Positions 13,485 through 19,951 of a stretch of DNA of 19,951 nucleotides are shown in pieces (positions within the stretch are counted from its first letter, which is position 1; every line of letters starts with the position of its first letter). The DNA lies in NCBI GenBank assembly GCA_964368985.1, contig CAYJDW010000047.1:1-19951 (forward strand). The letters are read 5' to 3'. Both the position numbers and the translations under genes were made by a program. The notes beneath the pieces were generated by a model. It had not been told where the DNA came from. It worked only from the letters and a program-made list of their open reading frames with translations, and did no database searches. Source of the DNA: G023898405 sp964368985 (GTDB lineage: Bacteria; Myxococcota; UBA727; JABDBI01).

Positions 13485-14458
13485 GCTTTGACGCCAGAAT
13501 TTTCATGAAAATTTTCTTTGATTCTTTTATTCAAATCTGCACTAAGGGCAGGTAAGCCATTAACGAATTTGGTCAGCTGGCGCATCTCATCCAAAGCGCG
13601 GCTAATATTGCCTTCGGTTTTATAGGGCTCAAGACTTTTGGTAATCTGTTCGGCCGTTAAAAGCAGGGAAGTGCTCATTTTCGAGAGAATTTCTATGTCT
13701 GCGCTTTGTTCTAAAAGACGATTTTTGGAGAAGAGAACGATCGTTGATGAAACGAGGGTGCTCATTGAAGAATTGGGGTCCGACAAGGATTTACCTTCGT
13801 TAAAGAGAGCTTCGAGCGTCTTATTTAATTTTGTCGCTTCTTCACTTCTTTCCTGGGCTTCTTTTAATAAGGCGGTAAAGCTCGCTAATTGGGTCAAAGC
13901 TTTTTCTTTATCACTATCCGACATTCCAACAGTGGCATTCTTGTATCCCATGAATTTCTCATAGGCCGCTTGGATGGCACTGGGTTGAAGGCTTTTTAAT
14001 ACGGTCATTCCCGTTCCGAGCAAGTTGTTGTAATAGCTCAGATCTCCGATCAAGGCAGCACCAGGGACACCAGCATAGCCGAGCACTTTGGCTCCAGTGC
14101 AAACCCACTTCATGGTTGAATTTACTTGGGCTCCATTTTCAATAAGCGGATTTGAAATGTTTTCAAAAGTGGAGACTTCCTTTTCCTTTGCTTCTTCAGC
14201 GCTGCTATCTATGCCAAGCAAATTTTTGGAACGTTTCACCCAAGAAAGGAATTTTTGGTCTTCTTTTTGGGCTGATTCTTCAAAAATATTTATTTTCTTA
14301 AAGACGAGCTCAGCTTTTTCAGTTTTAGCTTTTTCTGCTTTTAAGAGCTGGATATCAGCTTCCTCGGGAGGAGTAGTATCAACCGCGCAATTTAGGTTGG
14401 CAAAAATTATTGTACTCAATAAAAGGATAGAACTATAGAATTTAGTTTTTATTAACAT
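13481..14458 (-). CDS. Exported helical protein of unknown function
   Basis: The predicted protein has 325 residues. The start is ATG 14458 on the minus strand, with only a weak GGA upstream. Residues 1-20 are a signal peptide; cleavage after IFA is likely. A Cys follows at position 24 (ANLNC), but Asn before it makes a poor lipobox, so a lipoprotein is possible but not favoured. The mature protein is Lys/Glu-rich and helical (EADIQLLKAEKAKTEKAELVFKK) with one more hydrophobic Gly/Ala segment near 120-150 (TGAKVLGYAGVPGAALIGDL) and Ser/Leu-rich helices to the end. I recognise no family. Its stop codon overlaps the hflX stop on the other strand (13481-13484) with no terminator between them. 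Confidence 0.75.
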   Translation of the reverse strand: MLIKTKFYSSILLLSTIIFANLNCAVDTTPPEEADIQLLKAEKAKTEKAELVFKKINIFEESAQKEDQKFLSWVKRSKNLLGIDSSAEEAKEKEVSTFENISNPLIENGAQVNSTMKWVCTGAKVLGYAGVPGAALIGDLSYYNNLLGTGMTVLKSLQPSAIQAAYEKFMGYKNATVGMSDSDKEKALTQLASFTALLKEAQERSEEATKLNKTLEALFNEGKSLSDPNSSMSTLVSSTIVLFSKNRLLEQSADIEILSKMSTSLLLTAEQITKSLEPYKTEGNISRALDEMRQLTKFVNGLPALSADLNKRIKENFHENSGVKA

Positions 14459-14653
14459 AATAATCCAACAATATATAAATTCATTAATACGTTAAAGTAA
14501 GTTATCGATTTATTGAGCTAGCCTATCTAGCTAATAACTAATGCAATTTTAGTTGTGTGGCGTCACAGGTTAATTTTGGGATACACACTTCAACCATTGG
14601 ACGTCTTATATACCATTAGATCTCTCTCTGCAAGTCAGGTATATAAGCTTGAA

Positions 14654-14901
14654 TTTAGGGGCTATTATATTTCTAGTTTAGGGGCAGGATATTTTTACTG
14701 CTCCCCTTGGGGAGCAAAAAGCCCCCGAAGAATTTGGCAAAGGCACAGGGAGCTTGACGAACTGAGCCAAGCTCCCTAGGCGGCTAACCGCGCTTTACAA
14801 GCCTGTTTTCGCTTGTTATAGATTCTAAGTCTGGTACCGCCTAGAGTACGCCGCCGCGCAAGAAAGCCATGGCTTTCAATTATTTTACAAAAAGCGCTTT
14901 T
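14654..14901 (+). promoter_or_regulatory. Hairpin-rich non-coding leader or small RNA upstream of rimP
   Basis: The 560 bases between 14459 and rimP have no convincing gene but strong structure. There are two TTTAGGGGC copies (14654-14662, 14677-14685). Next come GCTCCCC-TT-GGGGAGC (14700-14715) enclosed by GGGGC/GCCCC (14681-14685/14721-14725), then AGGGAGCTTG/CAAGCTCCCT (14747-14756/14768-14777). CTAGGCGG/CCGCCTAG (14776-14783/14837-14844) encloses ACAAGC/GCTTGT (14797-14802/14811-14816). A rival pair GCGG/CCGC (14780-14783/14788-14791) would compete with that outer stem. Perfect palindromes lie at 14862-14877 and 14890-14901. This could be an operon leader with alternative folds or an independent RNA. 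It does not match tRNA, tmRNA, SRP RNA or RNase P RNA. Confidence 0.4.
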
Positions 14902-15020
14902 GCTCGCAACATTTGGTTTTTGGTACCGGCCCGCATGTTTCGCCTCTTTGCTTTAGCAAAATAGTGAAAATGTTGGCCAGGGTGGCGAGAAATTTATCTT
15001 GTTTTCATTGTGGGTTTAGT

Positions 15021-15560
15021 ATGGAAAATTTTGTTGTTGAAATGGGTCACGAAGAAGAAGAACTGAGAAAGATTATCGAGCCTTTGCTGATGAGCGAAGG
15101 TTTTGAGTTAGTCCGTCTTTGTTTGAAAAGGACGCAATCGAAGTCATTGCTCGCTTTATTTGTGGATACCGCTGACCGTAAAAACGGCATTATTTTAGAA
15201 AACCTCGAATTTATTTCGCGCTTTTTATCTGATGTGTTGGATGCCAAAGCTGAAGATAGCGCGATTTTACAGAACCGCTATGACTTGGAGGTTTCAACTC
15301 CGGGCGTTGATCGGCCTTTGACGAAGGCGCGCCACTTCAATGAATCGGTGGGCGAGCGTGTGAAAATACGCGTTAAATCGGGCGAGGCATTTGGGGCGAA
15401 GAATTTGGTTGGCTGCCTCAAAGAAGTGGGTGAGAGTTTTGTGATTTTGGAAGTGGATGGCAAGAGTGAGCCCCTAAAAATAGCTTTTTCAGAGATGATG
15501 GAAGCTCACATGGTTTTTGACTTTAGTAAGATTAGTAAGCCCAAAAAGAAGCTCAACTAA
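15021..15560 (+). CDS. rimP: RimP, 30S ribosome maturation factor
   Basis: The predicted protein has 179 residues from ATG 15021 (MENFVVEMGHEEEEL). The frame is open back to 14913 but that part is not RimP-like, and ATG 15042 is an alternative start. The N-terminal alpha/beta domain (IIEPLLMSEGFELVRL, LALFVDTADRKNGIILENLEFISRFLSDVLD) is followed by the RimP signature YDLEVSTPGVDRPLTKARHF and an SH3-like C-terminal domain (VKIRVKSGE, VGCLKEVGESFVILEVDG). RimP binds the free 30S subunit and is needed for its efficient maturation. It is the first gene of the classic rimP-nusA-infB cluster, 21 bases before nusA, and is probably transcribed from within the structured interval upstream. Confidence 0.93.
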   Translation: MENFVVEMGHEEEELRKIIEPLLMSEGFELVRLCLKRTQSKSLLALFVDTADRKNGIILENLEFISRFLSDVLDAKAEDSAILQNRYDLEVSTPGVDRPLTKARHFNESVGERVKIRVKSGEAFGAKNLVGCLKEVGESFVILEVDGKSEPLKIAFSEMMEAHMVFDFSKISKPKKKLN

Positions 15561-15581
15561 CAAGATTTTTGGAGTAATGAG

Positions 15582-17153
15582 ATGAAGCTTGAACAACTAG
15601 ATTTAGGCGCAGTGCTCGAACAAGTGGGTCGAGAAAAGAATATCGGAAAAGAAGTTCTCGTTTCCGCTCTTGAAGACGCTATGCTCAGTGCCGCTCGTAA
15701 GAAACTCGGCCTCGATGCTGATTTAGAAGCTCGCTACAATGAAGAAGCGGGCGAAGTGGAAGTGTACGAGTTCTTACGCATCGTCAAAGATGGTGAGAAT
15801 AAAAAGTCGGGCGAGATTTTCTTCAAAGACGCTAAAAAACTTGATCCAGATTTGAGCGAAGAAGCCGTGGGCGAAGATTTGGGCGTTAAGCTTGAATCAC
15901 GGGAATTTGGCCGTATTGCTGCACAAAATGCGAAGCAGATCATCGTTCAGCGCGTGAGAGAAGCTGAGCGTTTGATGGTCTATAACGAGTATAAAGATCG
16001 CAAAGGCGAAATCGTTGCGGGTACAGTCAGACGTTTTGAGCGTGGTGATGTGATCGTTGACTTGGGCCGTGCTGAAGCCATTTTGCCTACTTCGGAACAG
16101 ATTTCCAAAGAGAATGTACGCATTCATGATCGCATCGTTGCCTATGTGGTGGATGTGCTTGAAGTGGCGAGAGGCGCGCAGATTATTTTGTCGCGTACTC
16201 ATCCGAACTTGGTGGTCAAGCTTTTTGAGCAGGAAGTTCCTGAAATTGCAGAAGGCATTGTTACCGTTGAAAGTGCTGCGCGGGAAGCTGGTTTTAGAAC
16301 TAAAATTTCCGTGAAATCGCGTGATCAAGATGTTGACCCTGTAGGCGCTTGTGTTGGCATGAAGGGATCACGAGTTCAAGCCGTGGTGCAAGAATTACGT
16401 GGCGAGAAGATCGACATTGTTCCCTATGATTCCGATGAAGCGCGCTTTGTGTGCAATGCTTTGGCGCCAGCTGAAGCCACGCGGGTGTTGATCAACGAAG
16501 AAGAACGCAACATGCAAATCGTTGTTCCTGATGAACAGCTTTCCTTGGCCATTGGTCGTAGAGGACAAAATGTGCGTTTGGCTTCGCAGTTGACGGGTTG
16601 GAAAATCGAGATTCAGGCTGAATCTAAGGCTGCGGCTGAGAAGGAAGAAGCGTGGGTATCTTTGTCTCAGATCAAATCGCTATCGGAGCTACAATTTCAG
16701 ACTTTGTTTAACTATGGCATTAAAAGTGTTGGTAGTTTTCTTCATGCTGATAATGGCACTTTGTCGCATATGCCCGGCTTTGAATCGGCGGATTTGGACA
16801 GTCTGAAACAAGATGCCGAAAACGTTAAGAAATTAGAAGAAGAGCGCAAAATAGAGCGTCGCAAACTTGAGCGTGCTTATGCCAAAATTCTTCTCATTAT
16901 CGAAGATCTTTATCACAAATTAAGCCAAGAAGGCCGTGATGTGGAATTGGCGCTCGATAGTGTTGGTATTGAGTCTAAGGAGAAGCTAGAGGCCGCTGGG
17001 TATAGCGATTTGGTGGATGTTTTCCTTGATAAAGATACCAAGCGTTTAATTAATTTTGCGGGTCTTGAGCCTGCTACTGCCAATGTTGTTTATGAAGTGG
17101 CCAAAAAGAAATTAGCGGCTTTGGATCAAAGAATTGTCTCAACCGTCGCTTAG
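15582..17153 (+). CDS. nusA: NusA, transcription elongation/termination factor
   Basis: The predicted protein has 523 residues, a normal length. ATG 15582 has TGGAG upstream. Domains in order: the RNA-polymerase-binding N-terminal domain (1 to about 125, with KEVLVSALEDAMLSAARKK); S1 domain from about 138 (GEIVAGTVRRFERGDVIVDLG); KH1 (VGACVGMKGSRVQAV) and KH2 (LAIGRRGQNVRLASQLTGW, near 320-338); and a C-terminal region with helix-hairpin-helix-like repeats (LFNYGIKSVGSFL, LSHMPGFESADLDSL, KLEAAGYSDLVDVFL, LINFAGLEPATANVV). NusA binds RNA polymerase and nascent RNA and modulates pausing, termination and antitermination. It is followed by ylxR after 12 bases and is clearly in the same operon. 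The end (EERKIERRKLERAYAKIL) includes a charged helix between the repeats. Confidence 0.97.
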   Translation: MKLEQLDLGAVLEQVGREKNIGKEVLVSALEDAMLSAARKKLGLDADLEARYNEEAGEVEVYEFLRIVKDGENKKSGEIFFKDAKKLDPDLSEEAVGEDLGVKLESREFGRIAAQNAKQIIVQRVREAERLMVYNEYKDRKGEIVAGTVRRFERGDVIVDLGRAEAILPTSEQISKENVRIHDRIVAYVVDVLEVARGAQIILSRTHPNLVVKLFEQEVPEIAEGIVTVESAAREAGFRTKISVKSRDQDVDPVGACVGMKGSRVQAVVQELRGEKIDIVPYDSDEARFVCNALAPAEATRVLINEEERNMQIVVPDEQLSLAIGRRGQNVRLASQLTGWKIEIQAESKAAAEKEEAWVSLSQIKSLSELQFQTLFNYGIKSVGSFLHADNGTLSHMPGFESADLDSLKQDAENVKKLEEERKIERRKLERAYAKILLIIEDLYHKLSQEGRDVELALDSVGIESKEKLEAAGYSDLVDVFLDKDTKRLINFAGLEPATANVVYEVAKKKLAALDQRIVSTVA

Positions 17154-17165
17154 TGGTGTTTTTAA

Positions 17166-17741
17166 ATGGAAAGTATTCGTAGTTGTTTAGTGTGCAGAAA
17201 TAAGGAAGAACGGGGGCGTTTGCTCAGGTTCGTTCGTGCACTGGACGGCGAAATCGGTTTTGATGAAAAAGCAGTATTGCCATCGCGGGGCGCATGGATA
17301 TGTGCGAGCAAGGCTTGTCTGACTAAAGCTTTTGACAAGCGCATGTTGTTCCGCGGTGAAAGAACTTTGCCGGTTAATTCTGCAGATATGATCAAAAACG
17401 TGAGTACTCGCCTAAAAACGAGTTTGCTAAGTCGGCTTGGTTTGTTAAGACGCATCGGTCAATGTGACGTTGGCCGTGATGCGGTTAAAAGTTTAGTTTT
17501 TGGCAAAAAAGCAGTGGCTGTTTTATTTGCGTCGGATTTTTCTGAGCGTTCTTTGCGTGAAGTTAAAGAGAGCTTAGGGGGACATGAGGGCGAACTTGCT
17601 TTGCTGGATAGTCCGTTTTCGATGGAAGAGATCGGCAATTGTTTAGGGCGTAAGAAAACGGGTGTTGTAGCTCTGACCAAAAGCCGTATAACAGATGAGA
17701 TTTTAGTGCAAATGAACATGTTGGCACAAGTAGGCCAGTGA
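17166..17741 (+). CDS. ylxR: YlxR-family RNA-binding protein with C-terminal L7Ae-like domain
   Basis: The predicted protein has 191 residues. The start is ATG 17166 with no strong Shine-Dalgarno, so translation may be coupled to nusA 12 bases upstream. Residues 1 to about 75 are the YlxR (DUF448) fold: RSCLVCRNKEERGRLLRFV, then PSRGAWICASKACLTKAF, matching the family's 'RTCvgCr' and 'GRGAYvC' motifs. Residues of about 95-185 resemble an L7Ae/L30e-type RNA-binding domain (LGLLRRIGQCDVGRDAVKSL, KKAVAVLFASDFSERSLREV, LGRKKTGVVALT). YlxR lies between nusA and infB in many bacteria and binds RNA; some members are reported to act with RNase P. The two-domain form is common in alpha- and deltaproteobacteria-like genomes. 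Single-domain Firmicutes YlxR proteins are about 90 residues. Confidence 0.9.
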   Translation: MESIRSCLVCRNKEERGRLLRFVRALDGEIGFDEKAVLPSRGAWICASKACLTKAFDKRMLFRGERTLPVNSADMIKNVSTRLKTSLLSRLGLLRRIGQCDVGRDAVKSLVFGKKAVAVLFASDFSERSLREVKESLGGHEGELALLDSPFSMEEIGNCLGRKKTGVVALTKSRITDEILVQMNMLAQVGQ

Positions 17742-17761
17742 GTCGGCGATTATTAGCCGTA

Positions 17762-17780
17762 TCTCGCGACTGCGAGTTTT
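17762..17780 (+). promoter_or_regulatory. Small GC hairpin in the ylxR-infB spacer
   Basis: CTCGC (17763-17767), loop GACT, GCGAG (17772-17776) and TTTT form a short stem with a weak U-tract in the 100-base spacer before infB. It could attenuate or mark an mRNA processing site. It is too weak for a confident terminator, and infB should still be transcribed from the operon. Confidence 0.25.
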
Positions 17781-17841
17781 GCGGGATTTGGTGTTCAAAT
17801 CAGCAAAGCGGCCGTTATTAGCAGTTTTAAGGGGTTGTGGA

Positions 17842-19951
17842 ATGGGTAAGTTACGAGTGCATGAATTGGCAAAGAAGTTAAATGTGTCCAATCAGGAAGT
17901 TATTGCCAAGCTCAGAGCCAATGGTGTCGAGGTACGCACCCATTCAAGCAGTGTCGACGAGCAGGCCGCATTTCGGGCCTTAGGCTTGTCCACCAGTGGA
18001 GAAACCTCGGCAGTGGCGAGTAGGCCACGTACGGTTTTGAGGAAACGCAGAGACCACGGTGATGACGTCGCTACTGAAGAAAGCGATGATATTGCTGTAT
18101 CTGCGCCAGAATCGAATCTTTCTAGAGAAGCTGTACATGCTGAAAAAGAAAGTGTGGATAGTTTCGCAACTATTGATCAATCACCAACCAAACCTATTGC
18201 AAAAACGACGATGGATGAAGCCCATCAAGCCCCAACCCTCGAAAAGGAAAGAAACGTGACCCTGGCGCAAAAAGAATCACGGGTTGAGGGGGGTTTCCGT
18301 CCTCAAGTTCTGAGCAATGACCAAGCCCCAGCCCCGGCAACCACAGTGCGGGAACATTCCCCAAGCAATGTTGTTCGAGTTATCGACGCTGACGCTATTA
18401 AAGCGCGCCTTGCTTCCGAAGGTCGATCATTTCATCGGCGCGGTCCAGGTGGTCCAAGACCTGGTATGAGTGGCAGTGGTCCACGTCCAGCAGGTGCGGG
18501 AGGCCCGCCCAGACCTTATAATAGCGGCGGCAATACCGGTGGCGGAGAGAGAGAGCCTTTTAATCCCCAAGTGGTGGCTCCCCCAAGTGGTGGCGGTCCT
18601 GATGCGGGTGGTCAAAAACCCGGTGGCCGGCCATCGAAAAAGAAAAAAGGTTCGACCAGTTATTCTCGCGAAATGCGCGATACCTCTTCTGGCGGCCGCG
18701 AATTGTGGTTGGCTCCAGGTCGTAAGAAGAAGGGCGGCGCTATTAAGAGCCGTAGCAAAGGACCAAATCTAACGCAAGCGGCCGCACATAAGCGTGTCGT
18801 TGAAATGACGGATGCTATTTCGGTAAATGATTTAGCGCACGCCATGTCCATCAAAGCCGGCCAAGTGGTGAGTAAATTACTCGGTATGGGTATGATGGTG
18901 ACTGTTAATGAGGCGATCGATTTTGATACAGCATCTATCATTGCTGGCGAATTTGGTTTTGAGATCAAAAACGTAACCTTTGAAGAAACCAATCTGATTC
19001 GGGAAGCTGAAGATTCAACCGAAAGCCTAATTTTGCGCGCTCCGATTGTGACCGTAATGGGACACGTCGATCACGGTAAAACTAGTGTGCTTGATGCTTT
19101 GCGACAAACTTCAGTAGTGAAGGGCGAAGCCGGCGGAATTACGCAGCACATCGGAGCTTATTCGGTGGAAACGGCTCACGGCCAAGTGACCTTCCTGGAT
19201 ACGCCAGGCCACGAAGCTTTTACTTCGATGCGAGCCCGCGGAGCTGATGTTACCGATATCGTGGTTTTGGTGGTGGCTGCCGACGACGGTGTTATGCCGC
19301 AAACCAGAGAAGCCATTGATCATGCGAAAGCGGCTAAAGTGCCTGTAGTTGTTGCTATCAATAAAATGGATCTTCCTGACGCTAAGCCGGAAAGAATCAT
19401 GCAGCAATTATCGGAACTAGGCTTGCAACCTGAAGAATGGGGCGGAGATACGCAGTTCTTTAAAATCTCAGCGACCAAAAAGACTGGACTTGCAGACTTG
19501 GTTTCAGGTCTTGCGGTTTTGACGGAAGTTTTGGATTTGCGTGCTAATCCTAATAAACCTGCGACTGGGTGTGTCGTTGAGGCTAAGCTCGATAAGGGCC
19601 GTGGCCCCGTGGCCACCGTTTTGACTCAGTCAGGTACGCTAAAGCAAGGCGATTATTTGGTAGCTGGTGAGTGCATGGGCCGTATTCGGGCAATGTATGA
19701 TTCCAATGGCAAATTGGTGAAAAGCGCCGGGCCTTCGGTGCCTGTGCAAGTTTTAGGTCTTTCAGGCGTACCAACTGCGGGTGATCAAGTTAATGCGGTT
19801 GCCGACGACAAAACTGCGAAAACCATTGCGAACCATCGTGCCCAAAAGAATCGTGAAAAAGAGCTGCTCAAAACCAAGAGCTTTTCTTTGGAGAACTTTT
19901 TGGCAACCACACCAGGTGAAGAAGCTAAGCCTCTGCGCTTGATTGTTAAGG
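17842..19951 (+). CDS. infB: Translation initiation factor IF-2 (3' truncated by window end)
   Basis: 703 codons are visible and the frame runs off the window. ATG 17842 has AAGGGG upstream. Residues 1-52 are an IF2_N helical domain (KLRVHELAKKLNVSNQEVIAKL, then RTHSSS). A long low-complexity linker follows, with a Gly/Pro/Arg-rich part at about 198-270. A second IF2_N-like domain is near 320-378 (SVNDLAHAMSIKAGQVVSKLLGMG). The GTPase domain has G1 GHVDHGKT (407-414), G3 DTPGHEAF (453-460) and G4 NKMD (507-510). Domain II starts near 575 (VVEAKLDKGRGPVATVLTQSGTL). The missing end would hold domains III and IV, which bind fMet-tRNA. IF-2 brings initiator tRNA to the 30S subunit and promotes 70S joining. 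It is the last operon gene seen. The THSSS segment recalls myxobacterial IF-2. Confidence 0.97.
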   Translation, partial: MGKLRVHELAKKLNVSNQEVIAKLRANGVEVRTHSSSVDEQAAFRALGLSTSGETSAVASRPRTVLRKRRDHGDDVATEESDDIAVSAPESNLSREAVHAEKESVDSFATIDQSPTKPIAKTTMDEAHQAPTLEKERNVTLAQKESRVEGGFRPQVLSNDQAPAPATTVREHSPSNVVRVIDADAIKARLASEGRSFHRRGPGGPRPGMSGSGPRPAGAGGPPRPYNSGGNTGGGEREPFNPQVVAPPSGGGPDAGGQKPGGRPSKKKKGSTSYSREMRDTSSGGRELWLAPGRKKKGGAIKSRSKGPNLTQAAAHKRVVEMTDAISVNDLAHAMSIKAGQVVSKLLGMGMMVTVNEAIDFDTASIIAGEFGFEIKNVTFEETNLIREAEDSTESLILRAPIVTVMGHVDHGKTSVLDALRQTSVVKGEAGGITQHIGAYSVETAHGQVTFLDTPGHEAFTSMRARGADVTDIVVLVVAADDGVMPQTREAIDHAKAAKVPVVVAINKMDLPDAKPERIMQQLSELGLQPEEWGGDTQFFKISATKKTGLADLVSGLAVLTEVLDLRANPNKPATGCVVEAKLDKGRGPVATVLTQSGTLKQGDYLVAGECMGRIRAMYDSNGKLVKSAGPSVPVQVLGLSGVPTAGDQVNAVADDKTAKTIANHRAQKNREKELLKTKSFSLENFLATTPGEEAKPLRLIVK

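Noticed and set aside
14829..14842. AGTCTGGTACCGCC resembles the T-box antiterminator motif AGGGTGGTACCGCG.
   Set aside because: Three of 14 positions differ, GGTACC is itself a palindrome that recurs by chance (4241, 14932), no specifier stem I or terminator is evident, and the genes downstream (rimP-nusA) are not T-box targets.
14776..14844. A roughly 70-base unit closed by an 8-bp stem looked like a possible tRNA.
   Set aside because: The central hairpin has an 8-base loop, there is no TTCRA T-loop with a paired 5-bp stem, no plausible D-arm and no CCA-proximal layout.
14913..15020. A 36-residue N-terminal extension on RimP.
   Set aside because: It is not RimP-like (FGTGPHVSPLCF...) and has no ribosome site; it is simply open frame in the leader.
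17756..17816. GTGTTCAAATCAGC in the ylxR-infB spacer looked like a tRNA T-arm.
   Set aside because: The T-stem has a mismatch, the flanking GCCG/CGGC are only about 60 bases apart, and no anticodon arm fits.
1..19951. CRISPR arrays, integrases, insertion-sequence transposases, toxin-antitoxin pairs.
   Set aside because: None was seen: no regularly spaced repeats of 25-40 bases and no transposase or integrase motifs in any recognised gene.

Overview
The window is bacterial and Gram-negative. The tight core is a rimP-nusA-ylxR-infB translation/transcription operon, preceded by yggX and hflX. Several features give it a deltaproteobacterial flavour (Myxococcota/Bdellovibrionota-like): the long-form HflX with an extra N-terminal domain, the IF-2 N-terminus with a 'THSSS' segment like that of Myxococcus-type IF-2, and a YlxR with a C-terminal L7Ae-like half. 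This placement is an inference from remembered family features, not a phylogeny. Autotransporter-like passenger modules and many Sec signal peptides fit an organism with an outer membrane.

Region 1 (about 1-5500) is AT-rich and looks like accessory, decaying DNA. It holds the 3' end of an unrecognised gene (2-574), two different REP-like palindromes (621-638 and 4271-4307), a secreted Cys-containing protein (896-1573), a remnant of an oligopeptide-type ABC permease (about 1618-1722), a secreted S9-like alpha/beta hydrolase (1789-4202), a small secreted protein on the minus strand (4339-4755) and a headless glutathione S-transferase fragment (4943-5485). The hydrolase is cut by a 100-N scaffold gap at 3664-3763. 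The gap appears false: the 55 bases on each side are identical, and collapsing them restores one open frame of 752 codons.

Region 2 (about 5500-8960) is a two-gene cassette of exported proteins. The larger product (6367-8880) has a chymotrypsin-fold domain in which the catalytic His and Ser positions are replaced, followed by autotransporter-passenger-like modules but no beta-barrel. The smaller product (5638-6294) is a stand-alone copy of its last module and helical tail. A strong hairpin sits between the genes and covers the ribosome binding site of the larger one. A good intrinsic terminator closes the unit.

Region 3 (about 8960-11150) holds a ferritin-like four-helix protein with its own terminator, a long palindromic hairpin that can terminate transcription in both directions, and a minus-strand gene for a secreted protein of unknown function.

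Region 4 (about 11150-19951) is core genome. yggX (iron/oxidative stress) and hflX (ribosome-rescue GTPase) share a reading frame and are separated by a single stop codon. hflX overlaps a convergent exported-protein gene by a few bases. A 450-base non-coding, hairpin-rich interval follows, then rimP, nusA, ylxR and infB, with infB running off the end of the window. These four products act in 30S maturation, transcription elongation/termination, RNA binding and translation initiation, and are spaced as one operon.
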